From Paraconexibacter algicola (GTDB lineage: Bacteria > Actinomycetota > Thermoleophilia > Solirubrobacterales > Solirubrobacteraceae), in assembly GCF_003044185.1 (NCBI RefSeq), contig NZ_PYYB01000002.1, positions 1 through 64,000 on the forward strand: a stretch of DNA of 64,000 nt. Direction: 5' to 3'. How positions within the stretch are numbered: the stretch's first letter is position 1; each line of letters opens with the position of its first letter. Both the position numbers and the translations under genes were made by a program. Below are positions 25,243 to 32,248 of this stretch, piece after piece. A model generated the notes under the pieces. The model worked only from the letters and a program-made list of their open reading frames with translations. It did no database searches and had not been told where the DNA came from.

Positions 25243-25944
25243 ATGCTCGATCTCGCATCCGTCGACGCGCTGACGTTCGACTGCTACGGCACGCTGATCG
25301 ACTGGGAGCGCGGGATCGCCGATGCGCTCGGCGCGGTCCTGGCCGCCCATGGGGTCCCGGCCCCGGGGGACGACGCGCTGCTGGAGCGGTTCGCCCGGCA
25401 CGAGACGGCGGTCGAGGCGGGCCCCTACCGGCGCTACGCGGACGTCCTGGGCGCGGCGCTGGTGGCGATCGGCGAGGAGCTCGGGTTCGCGCCGACCGAC
25501 GACGAGGTCCGCGCGTTCGGGCGCTCGGTCGCGGACTGGCCCGCGTTCCCGGACTCCGGGGAGGCGCTGCGCGTGCTCGGCACGCGGTTCCGGCTCGGCG
25601 TGCTGACGAACTGCGACGACGACCTGTTCGCCGCGTCGGCGCGGCGGCTGGGCGTGACGTTCGACGCGGTCGTGACCGCCCAGCAGGTGGGGGCCTACAA
25701 GCCGGACGCGCGCGGGTTCGGGGTCCTGGAGGAGCGCCTCGGGCTGCCGCGGGAGCGGATCGTGCACGTCGCGCAGAGCCTCTTCCACGACCACGTTCCC
25801 GCTCGCGCGCTGGGCTACGCGACGGTCTGGGTGGACCGGCGCGCGGGCCGGGCGGGGTTCGGGGCGACGCCCGCGGCGACGGCCACGCCGGACCTGGTGG
25901 TGCCGGACATGGCCGCGCTGGCGGCCCGGCTCAGCCCTGGGTGA
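25243..25944 (+). CDS. HAD-superfamily hydrolase, type II haloacid dehalogenase-like
   Basis: A 233-residue protein with the nucleophile motif F-D-C-Y-G-T-L-I-D-W (Asp at residue 12), the L-T-N-C-D motif II, and K-P-D with H-V-A-Q-S-L-F-H-D-H as motifs III/IV. The D-x-Y-G-T-L form and Q-S-x-x-H-D are those of L-2-haloacid dehalogenases. An ATG at 25234 is also in frame, but the TACGAT box overlaps it and points to 25243. It converges on the VOC gene with a 14-nt overlap. Confidence 0.87.
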   Translation: MLDLASVDALTFDCYGTLIDWERGIADALGAVLAAHGVPAPGDDALLERFARHETAVEAGPYRRYADVLGAALVAIGEELGFAPTDDEVRAFGRSVADWPAFPDSGEALRVLGTRFRLGVLTNCDDDLFAASARRLGVTFDAVVTAQQVGAYKPDARGFGVLEERLGLPRERIVHVAQSLFHDHVPARALGYATVWVDRRAGRAGFGATPAATATPDLVVPDMAALAARLSPG

Positions 25945-26305
25945 TCTGCTGGCAGGACCAGCCGTTGCCGTCCGGGTCGGTGAAGCGGACGAACCGGCCC
26001 CAGGGCAGGTCGATGACGTCGGTGCAGTCGACGCCGCGCTCGCGCAGCGCGGCGCAGGTCGCGTCCGCGTCCTCGATCACCAGCGTGATGCCCTCGACGG
26101 AGCCGGGCTGTTTCTCGTTGAGTCCGCGGCCGATCGCGATCGAGCAGCCGGAGCCGGGCGGGGTGAGCTGCACGAACCGCAGGTCGTCGCTGACGGTGTG
26201 GTCGTGGTCGGCGACGAAGCCGACCCGCTCGACGTAGAACGCCTTCGCGCGGTCGACGTCGGAGACGGGCAGGATGAGCAGCTCGAGCTTCATGGTGGAG
26301 GTCAT
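25931..26305 (-). CDS. VOC-family protein (glyoxalase/bleomycin-resistance fold)
   Basis: A 124-residue single VOC module pair: L-I-L-P-V-S-D-V-D-R-A-K-A-F-Y at the start and F-T-D-P-D-G-N-G-W at the end, with Q-L-T-P-P-G-S-G between. The closest remembered group is glyoxalase-superfamily proteins of unknown substrate. TAGCGT (26313-26318, minus strand) precedes the ATG by 7 nt; an internal ATG at 26293 is less likely. Confidence 0.85.
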   Translation of the reverse strand: MTSTMKLELLILPVSDVDRAKAFYVERVGFVADHDHTVSDDLRFVQLTPPGSGCSIAIGRGLNEKQPGSVEGITLVIEDADATCAALRERGVDCTDVIDLPWGRFVRFTDPDGNGWSCQQITQG

Positions 26306-26343
26306 GGAGCCCACGCTACGACCGCTTGTGGCCGACTTTTGTC

Positions 26344-26901
26344 CTAGTTCGCGGCGCGTTCGAGCTGCTCGTCGACCGCCACCAGGACGCCCTTGCGCGC
26401 GCGGTGCGTCTGCTCGTAGAGCTGCACCGCCGCGAGCGTCGCGGTGTCGGCGAGGACGAGGCGGTCGGCGATGTCCGGGACGGTCATGGCGGTGTAGCCG
26501 GGCCACGGCTCGTCGACGCGCAGCGTCGCGCCGACCTCGTCCTCGGCGCCCGCGTCGGCCGAGGAGTGGACGACCTCGCGCTCGTCGTCGACGTGCGGGG
26601 GCTGGAACTCCGGCTGCTCGGTGTCGGCCGGGGCGGTCGTCGTCCCGGAGGGGGCCACCCCGGACGGGCCCGCGACGGGCGTCGCGGTGGGCGCGGCGGT
26701 GGGCGCGGGAGCCGGGCGGTCCGCCGTCGGCCGGTCGGCCTGCGGTCGGATCGGCGTGACGTGGACCGCCGCGTCCCGGTCCTGGTCGGGGCGGGCGCGC
26801 TGCGCGGCCACCTCCGCGAGCTCGAGCGCGTGCCGGAGCACGTTGTGGCCGACGTGCAGCGCGAGGCGGGCCGGGGCGGTGACGGTGCGGATGAGGCTCA
26901 T
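26344..26901 (-). CDS. Hypothetical protein with Pro/Ala-rich linker and helical C-terminal domain
   Basis: A 185-residue protein. An amphipathic N-terminus (residues 1-40) is followed by a roughly 60-residue Pro/Ala/Thr linker and a C-terminal segment Y-T-A-M-T-V-P-D-I-A-D-R-L with R-K-G-V-L-V-A-V-D-E-Q-L. This C-terminal block recurs in actinobacterial polar or lipid-droplet-associated proteins from memory; the assignment is weak. No enzyme motif. It stands alone between the VOC and antiporter genes. Confidence 0.55.
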   Translation of the reverse strand: MSLIRTVTAPARLALHVGHNVLRHALELAEVAAQRARPDQDRDAAVHVTPIRPQADRPTADRPAPAPTAAPTATPVAGPSGVAPSGTTTAPADTEQPEFQPPHVDDEREVVHSSADAGAEDEVGATLRVDEPWPGYTAMTVPDIADRLVLADTATLAAVQLYEQTHRARKGVLVAVDEQLERAAN

Positions 26902-26936
26902 GCCGCAGGGGTACCCGCGGCCGGGCGCCCGACACG

Positions 26937-28199
26937 TCACGCCGTCCCGGCCAGTCGGGCCGTGAGCCGTGTGGACGTCAGTCCGTGCACGAGGATCGAC
27001 GTCATGATGCAGGCCGAGGTCGTCCAGTAGAGGAGCTCCTCCTCTCCGTCCGACAGGACGCCGGCCCCGATCGCGACGGCCACGTAGTAGAGCGACCCGA
27101 TGCCACGCATCCCGAACCAGCCGATGAAGGCGGCCTCCCGGACGGGAAGCCCCGCCGGCACGAAGGCCAGCAGGCACGCCGCGGGCCGCACGAGCACGAG
27201 GAGCGCGACGACGAGAACCCAGCCGCCGACGCCCGGGGCCTGCAGCCCCGCGAGTGTCAACGTGCTGCCGAGCAGGAGCACCAGCGCGAGCTCGGCGACG
27301 TGCTCGACGACCTCGCCGCCCTCGTGGACGCGGGCGTGCAGCTCGTGTTCCCGCTCCGCGCGGCGGAACGCGAGTCCGGCGACGAACGCGGCGAGGAATC
27401 CGTAGGCCCCGAGCATCTCGGTCGCGCCGTAGATCGCGAGCACCGCCGCGACGGCCAGCCATCCGTCGAAGCGCACGTGGATCGTCTCGCGGCGACGGAG
27501 CCGCATCGCCACGGACGCGAACAGCCGCCCACCGGCCGCGCCGGCCAGGACACCGACGCCGATCGCGTACAGCACGTCGGCGAGCACCCAGGTCCCGACC
27601 CAGTCGCCACCGTCCCGGGCCGCGACGAACAGGCCGAGGAACACGAACGGGAACGCGAGCCCGTCGTTCAGTCCCGCCTCGGCGGTGAGCGCGAAGTGCG
27701 GCTCCCGCTCGCGCTCCTCCCCCGGCGGACCGACCTGCACGTCACCGGCGAGGACCGGGTCCGTGGGGGCGAGGATCGCGCCGAGCAGGATCGCCGCGCC
27801 CGCGGAGAGCCCGAGCAGCTGCGTCCCGAGCAGCGCGACGGCCGCGATGCAGGCGGGCATGACGACCACGAGGAGCAGGGTCGGGGTGCGCCACTCCCGC
27901 CAGCTGAGCGCCCGGTCGAGCTTCAGCCCAGCGGTGAACAGCGCGATGATGACGGCGAGCTCGGCGAGGTGCTCGATCAGGCGTGGGTCGGCGAGTGGGT
28001 CGATCGCCTCGATCCCCACGCCCGCGAGGAGCGCGGCGATGGCGACCCCGAGGACGAGGTAGACGACCGCTGCGGTGAACGCGTGCTCCTGCTCCTGGGT
28101 GAGGGCGACCACGGCGGCCAGCAGCGCGAGTCCACCGAGCAGGAGGACGAGGGCGTACGGGTCCGCGAAGGCGAACCCGCGCTCGGCGGCGAACGGCAT
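26937..28199 (-). CDS. Cation:proton antiporter, CPA1/NhaP-like
   Basis: A 420-residue membrane protein with about 12 helices. The family ion-binding motif appears as L-A-P-T-D-P-V-L-A (the Asp of the TDP unit), followed by E-A-G-L-N-D-G-L-A-F-P. Also seen is W-F-G-M-R-G-I-G-S-L-Y-Y near the C-terminus. It exchanges Na+ or K+ for protons. No TrkA-C regulatory tail is visible. The alpha/beta hydrolase gene lies 9 nt upstream on the same strand, so they are probably co-transcribed. Confidence 0.9.
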   Translation of the reverse strand: MPFAAERGFAFADPYALVLLLGGLALLAAVVALTQEQEHAFTAAVVYLVLGVAIAALLAGVGIEAIDPLADPRLIEHLAELAVIIALFTAGLKLDRALSWREWRTPTLLLVVVMPACIAAVALLGTQLLGLSAGAAILLGAILAPTDPVLAGDVQVGPPGEEREREPHFALTAEAGLNDGLAFPFVFLGLFVAARDGGDWVGTWVLADVLYAIGVGVLAGAAGGRLFASVAMRLRRRETIHVRFDGWLAVAAVLAIYGATEMLGAYGFLAAFVAGLAFRRAEREHELHARVHEGGEVVEHVAELALVLLLGSTLTLAGLQAPGVGGWVLVVALLVLVRPAACLLAFVPAGLPVREAAFIGWFGMRGIGSLYYVAVAIGAGVLSDGEEELLYWTTSACIMTSILVHGLTSTRLTARLAGTA

Positions 28200-28208
28200 C
28201 CCGGGCGG

Positions 28209-29054
28209 CTACCCGGGACGGTGCTCCGCATCCGTGACGTGCGCGGTGATCGCCTCGGGCACGCCCGGCGCGACCATGATCCCGTAGTGGTTGCGGTCGA
28301 CAGCGTGGAGGGTCGCGGTCGGGACGCGGGCGAGGAACTCGTCGCGGACGTCCTGCGGGACGATCAGCCCGCCGCCGAGGTCCTGGGAGGCCCAGACCAG
28401 CAGGGTCGGCATCGTCAGGTCCGCCCACAGCGGCGTGAAGTCGCGGCCGGCGACGTCGAGGTCCTCGAGGACCGCGGACCGACTCGTCGACGGCGACAGG
28501 CCGCCGTCCACGGGCGCGAGCTCGTAGGTGAAGTACGCGTCCCAGAACGGGTCCCAGGGGTCGAAGACGCCGGAGGCCTTCAGCGCGTCGAGGTACGGCT
28601 CGGGGGTCGGGACGACGGCGTCCAGGCGCGCGGTGCCCGCGCGGACGGCGGCGATCGCCGCGTCGTCCATGCCGCCGACGGCGTCGAGCAGCGCCAGGCG
28701 CGGGATCCGCGCGCCCGCCCGCGCGACGACCTCCAGGCCGGTGAGGGCGCCCATCGACCAGCCGACGTAGGCGAACGTGTCGAGCCCGAGCGCGTCGGCG
28801 ACGCCGACGACGTCGTCGGCGTGGCGGTCGAGCCCGTAGGTGCCCGGGCCGGTGTCCGCGCTGCGGCCGCGCCCGCGCAGGTCGATCGCCACCATCTGGC
28901 GCCCCGCGGCCAGCAGCGGCTCGCGCAGCGCGTCGAACGAGCGCAGGTTGGCGGTCAGCCCGTGCACGCAGACGACCGCCGGCGCGTCGGCGGGACCGGA
29001 GCGCTCGACGCGCAGCCGGCCGTTGGGGAGGTCGAGGTCGAGCAGCTCGGTCAT
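28209..29054 (-). CDS. Alpha/beta hydrolase
   Basis: A 281-residue protein with the oxyanion motif H-G-L-T-A-N, nucleophile elbow V-G-W-S-M-G (Ser), a catalytic Asp candidate in W-A-S-Q-D, and His in D-R-N-H-Y-G-I-M. An ATG at 29114 would add 20 residues without family similarity, so 29054 is preferred. The upstream member of a likely two-gene unit with the antiporter. The substrate is unknown; esterase or lactonase activity is plausible. Confidence 0.82.
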   Translation of the reverse strand: MTELLDLDLPNGRLRVERSGPADAPAVVCVHGLTANLRSFDALREPLLAAGRQMVAIDLRGRGRSADTGPGTYGLDRHADDVVGVADALGLDTFAYVGWSMGALTGLEVVARAGARIPRLALLDAVGGMDDAAIAAVRAGTARLDAVVPTPEPYLDALKASGVFDPWDPFWDAYFTYELAPVDGGLSPSTSRSAVLEDLDVAGRDFTPLWADLTMPTLLVWASQDLGGGLIVPQDVRDEFLARVPTATLHAVDRNHYGIMVAPGVPEAITAHVTDAEHRPG

Positions 29055-29179
29055 CGGCCCGACCCTCCCACGCCGGGACGACCGCGCGCTTGTGGCGAGC
29101 CACCGAACGCCCATGCGCCGAGGGGCTCGATCACCCAGCCCGTACCGCGACCGGCGACGCGGTACTAGGGTGGGTCGTC

Positions 29180-30022
29180 ATGCTGCTCCCCAGACTCCCG
29201 CGTCGCCTCGCGGCCGCGCTCGCCCTCGCCGTGCTCCTCGTCCCCGTCGGCGCGGCCCGGGCCGCCCCCACCTGCGGCCGGGTCGCCTGCGACATGCAGG
29301 TGCTCGACAACCCGGGAGGCGACCGTGGGGTGGCGATGATCGTCAACAGCGGCGGCTGGTTCAGCGGAACGATCAGGGCGGCCCAGTGGCGCAGCGCCGC
29401 GGCGCCGTGGGCCGCCGAGGGGTGGACGACCGTCGTCGTCTCGCACACGACGGGCCCGGGAACGGGCCGGCAGGCGATCGACGACGTGGTCGCCTGGGCG
29501 CAGACGCTGCGCCGGCGCTACCCGAACCGGCCGCTCTGCGTGTTCGGCCGGTCCTCGGGTGGGCACCTGGCGCTGATGGCGGCTGCGCGCGGCGACATCG
29601 GGTGCGTCGTCACCGAAGGGGCCCCGACGGCGCTCGACGCGCTGGGCGGCTACGCCCGGACCCGGGCGGCGAGCGTGTTCGGGGCGCGGCTGAGCACGCT
29701 CGCCGCGTTCAGCCCGGCGGGCCTTCCGGGCCGCTACGCCGGCAAGCGCGTCCTGATGGGCCACCTGGAGGACGACCGGATCGTCCCGGCGTCGCAGATG
29801 GTGCGCTTCCGCCCGTCGGGTACCGCCCTGCTGCGCAAGCGCACCCCCGCGGCCGGGGTGCGCTGCGGCAGCGCGCCCTCCGACGCCGTCGAGCGGCGGT
29901 TCGCCCACAACTGCCAGGCCCAGCCGCGACGCTCGCCGTCCGAGCTCACCGGGATCACCGACGCCGCGCTCGAGCGGTGGCGCGGAGAGATTCGCGCGCT
30001 CGCCCGGCGCCTCGACGGCTGA
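29180..30022 (+). CDS. Secreted alpha/beta-hydrolase-fold protein
   Basis: A 280-residue protein with a signal peptide (A-A-A-L-A-L-A-V-L-L-V-P-V-G, cleavage near A-R-A-A). The mature part has G-G-W-F-S-G (oxyanion region), the elbow F-G-R-S-S-G-G-H (G-x-S-x-G, Ser about residue 120), L-E-D-D-R-I-V-P (catalytic Asp region) and a late H-N-C-Q. The layout is that of BD-FAE-like or dienelactone hydrolase-like esterases. Two Cys pairs may form disulphides. TAGGGT (29166-29171) precedes the ATG by 8 nt. Confidence 0.78.
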   Translation: MLLPRLPRRLAAALALAVLLVPVGAARAAPTCGRVACDMQVLDNPGGDRGVAMIVNSGGWFSGTIRAAQWRSAAAPWAAEGWTTVVVSHTTGPGTGRQAIDDVVAWAQTLRRRYPNRPLCVFGRSSGGHLALMAAARGDIGCVVTEGAPTALDALGGYARTRAASVFGARLSTLAAFSPAGLPGRYAGKRVLMGHLEDDRIVPASQMVRFRPSGTALLRKRTPAAGVRCGSAPSDAVERRFAHNCQAQPRRSPSELTGITDAALERWRGEIRALARRLDG

Positions 30023-30054
30023 CCCGCACGCGGCGATCGGGGAGGATGGGCGCC

Positions 30055-30981
30055 ATGGGACTTCTCGGACTCGCCCTCCTCCCCGCCCGCACGGCCGTCG
30101 CGACCGCGGAGCTCGTGCTCTCGGCCCGCGATCTGCTCGCGCCGGAGGGGCCGGTCCGTCGGCGTGACGGGATCATCGACCGCGTCGACCTGCTGCTCGA
30201 GGAGGGCGGGGCGCTCGAGTCGCTGGCGCGCCTGAGCGACCCCAACGGCCCGCTCGCCCGGATCGAGCAGCTCGCCCGGCTGACCTCCGACGACCAGCCG
30301 CTGGGTCGCGCGCTCGCCGCGGGCGGTCCGCTCGACCGGCTCCTGGCCGAGGGCGGGCCGCTGGACCGGCTGCTGGACGACGGCGGCGCCGTCGACCGGC
30401 TGCTGATGGCCGGCGGGCCCGTCGACCGGCTGCTCGCGGTCGGCGGCCCGCTGGACCGGCTGCTCGCCGACGAGGGGGCGCTGGACCGGCTGACGATGCC
30501 CGGCGGCACCCTGGACCGGGTGCTGCAGCCGGACGGGGTGCTGGACCGGATCTTCGAGGCGGACGGCCTGATCGACCGGCTGCTGGACCCGGACGGCACC
30601 ATCACCGCGCTGCTGGAGCCCGACAGCAGCGTCAGCCGCGTGATCGAGCACGACGGCCCGCTGGACCGCCTGCTCGCCAGGGACGGACCGGTCGAGCAGC
30701 TCGTCGCGCCGGACGGTCCGCTCTCCCAGCTCGGCGAGCTGTCCGTCTCGCTCGGCCGCCTGGCCGACCTGACCTCGGTGCTGGAAGCGCTCGCCGACCG
30801 GCTCCAGACGCTGCCGGAGCTGCCCGCCGACATCCGCGCGGTCGAGCAGCAGGTCGCCGGGATCGCCGGGCAGCTGCAGCAGGTCGAGCCGTCGCTGCGG
30901 GCGCTGAGCGCGGTCGTCGGCCGCCTGCCGGGCGGCAAGCGGCGGGCGCGGCTGGAGAGCGGCGACGGCCCGGCCGCGTAG
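30055..30981 (+). CDS. Decapeptide-repeat protein
   Basis: A 308-residue protein starting with an amphipathic segment (L-L-G-L-A-L-L-P-A-R-T-A-V-A-T-A-E-L). From residue 90 to 229 it is a strict tandem of 14 ten-residue units of the form G-G-P-L-D-R-L-L-A-E, with earlier, looser units from about residue 51. A coiled-coil-like helical tail follows (residues 230-300). GGAGG 9 nt before the ATG at 30055 decides the start over an ATG at 30046. No catalytic motif. The repeat is not the pentapeptide, TPR or RTX repeat; a solenoid or surface scaffold is the best guess. Confidence 0.75.
   Translation: MGLLGLALLPARTAVATAELVLSARDLLAPEGPVRRRDGIIDRVDLLLEEGGALESLARLSDPNGPLARIEQLARLTSDDQPLGRALAAGGPLDRLLAEGGPLDRLLDDGGAVDRLLMAGGPVDRLLAVGGPLDRLLADEGALDRLTMPGGTLDRVLQPDGVLDRIFEADGLIDRLLDPDGTITALLEPDSSVSRVIEHDGPLDRLLARDGPVEQLVAPDGPLSQLGELSVSLGRLADLTSVLEALADRLQTLPELPADIRAVEQQVAGIAGQLQQVEPSLRALSAVVGRLPGGKRRARLESGDGPAA
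30322..30741 (+). repeat. 14 tandem 30-bp units encoding the decapeptide repeat
   Basis: Each 30-nt unit encodes (G/D)G-x-(L/V)-D-R-L-L-x-x. The DNA copies differ at many third positions while the protein pattern stays constant, so the array is old and under selection at the protein level rather than a fresh slippage product. Units 6-11 are the most diverged. Confidence 0.85.
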
Positions 30982-30983
30982 CG

Positions 30984-31238
30984 CTACTCCTCGTCGCCCT
31001 CCCCCTCACCCTCGCCCTGGAGGATGTCCGGGGTGATCGCGTCCTCGATCGCGCGCTCGGCCTCCTCCTGCGCGGCCCCGACCGGATCCTGGACGGCGTC
31101 CTGGACCCGGTCGACGTTCTCCTGCAGCTGGTCGACCCGGTCCTGCGCGTCCTGGAGGCCCTCGACGCCGTCGTCGCCGCAGCCGGCGATCGCGAGGGTG
31201 GACAGCAGCACGGGAGCGAGGGCGGCGAGTCGGCGCAT
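30984..31238 (-). CDS. Small lipoprotein with predicted coiled coil
   Basis: An 84-residue protein with a signal peptide and lipobox L-A-I-A-G-C (Cys about residue 20), then a heptad-like segment (V-D-Q-L-Q-E-N-V-D-R-V-Q-D-A-V) and an acidic Gly/Glu tail. It converges on the decapeptide-repeat gene with a 2-nt gap. Function unknown; it may resemble small envelope-anchoring lipoproteins, but that is a guess. Confidence 0.7.
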   Translation of the reverse strand: MRRLAALAPVLLSTLAIAGCGDDGVEGLQDAQDRVDQLQENVDRVQDAVQDPVGAAQEEAERAIEDAITPDILQGEGEGEGDEE

Positions 31239-31277
31239 GGTGCGCTGGATGGTGCCAGCCGTGCCGTCACCGCGGCG

Positions 31278-32123
31278 TCATCCGGTGAGCGGCGCGCCGA
31301 GCTCGCGGAGGATCGCGCGGCCGATCGTGGTGCGGGCGGCGAGGTGCTCGGGGCGCGTGACGTCGAGGTTCAGCGCGAACGTCCAGGTGCGCTCGCCCGC
31401 CTGCACCCAGCCGACCCACCAGCCGACCCGCGGCGTCGTGGTGAACACGTAGCCGGTCTTGCTGCGCACGACCGTGCCGGCGGTGTCCTCGGTGATCATC
31501 ATCCGCCGCACCTCGTCCATCGTGCGCACCCGCAGCGGCAGCCTGCCGGTGCGCAGACGCTGCAGGAAGCGGACCTGCTCGCGGGCGCTGATCGCGAACG
31601 GGCCCTCGAGCCAGAAGCGGTCGGCGAGCGCCGGGTCGAGCCGCCCGTTGCCGTAGCGCAGGGCGCGCAGGTCGCGGCGGTAGGCGTCGAGGCCGATCTC
31701 GCGGGCGATCTGCTGGTAGATCGGGATGCAGGAGAACCGGAAGGCGGTCGCGAGCGTCAGGTCGCCCTCGCACTGGGCGGGCAGCAGCGGGGCGCCGTCG
31801 ACGATGACGTTGGGGTGCGGGCCCGGATAGGGCTCGTCGGCCCCGGAGGCGACCCCGCGCTCGATCGCCAGCAGCGAGTTGGGGATCTTGAACGTCGAGG
31901 ACGGCAGGTAGCGGCGGGCGCTGCGGGGCGCGTCGACGATCGTCGTGCGCTCGCGCCGGCCCCCGCGCTCCTGGACGACCATGGTGCCGACGGTGCCGGC
32001 CTGCGCGAAGAGCCGCTTGAGGTCGGGGCGCCGGTCGCCCCGCGCGGACGCGCTCGGGAGGGGCAGCAGCACCAGCGCGACCAGCGCCAGCAGGACGGGA
32101 CGGAGCAGACCGGGACGGGGCAT
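31278..32123 (-). CDS. Class D (OXA-type) beta-lactamase homologue
   Basis: A 281-residue exported protein. Class D motifs are complete and in register: S76-T-F-K79 (nucleophile Ser and the Lys that is carbamylated), S131-C-I (S-x-V position), Y157-G-N, W171-L-E-G-P-F (the Trp that shields the carbamate) and K222-T-G. The N-terminal hydrophobic segment is a signal peptide; no lipobox. The ATG at 32123 is chosen because translation upstream of it adds only a Pro-rich stretch. Substrates could be penicillins or it could be a BlaR-like or penicillin-binding relative, but no membrane sensor is attached. Confidence 0.85.
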   Translation of the reverse strand: MPRPGLLRPVLLALVALVLLPLPSASARGDRRPDLKRLFAQAGTVGTMVVQERGGRRERTTIVDAPRSARRYLPSSTFKIPNSLLAIERGVASGADEPYPGPHPNVIVDGAPLLPAQCEGDLTLATAFRFSCIPIYQQIAREIGLDAYRRDLRALRYGNGRLDPALADRFWLEGPFAISAREQVRFLQRLRTGRLPLRVRTMDEVRRMMITEDTAGTVVRSKTGYVFTTTPRVGWWVGWVQAGERTWTFALNLDVTRPEHLAARTTIGRAILRELGAPLTG

Positions 32124-32194
32124 CCGCGGTCGATGCCCACCCGGACGCGCCACGAAACGCGCCGCGCGTCGCTTTTACGCGGTCTTCTCCGGTT

Positions 32195-32238
32195 GATCAC
32201 CAGGCGTTCACGAGCACCCCGCGGGCCACGCCTACGGT
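32195..32238 (+). promoter_or_regulatory. phoX promoter: candidate PHO box and -10 TACGGT
   Basis: Two 11-nt units with phased TCAC cores, GATCACCAGGC (32195-32205) and GTTCACGAGCA (32206-32216), resemble the direct-repeat PHO boxes bound by PhoP in actinomycetes, each matching the remembered Streptomyces consensus at about 8 of 11 positions. They sit where a -35 would be for TACGGT at 32233-32238. Phosphate starvation control is inferred from this and the gene product. Confidence 0.45.
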
Positions 32239-32248
32239 GGCGCCCCAT

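Noticed and set aside
30322-30741. CRISPR-like array
   Set aside because: The 30-bp units are contiguous coding repeats without spacers and with diverged third positions.
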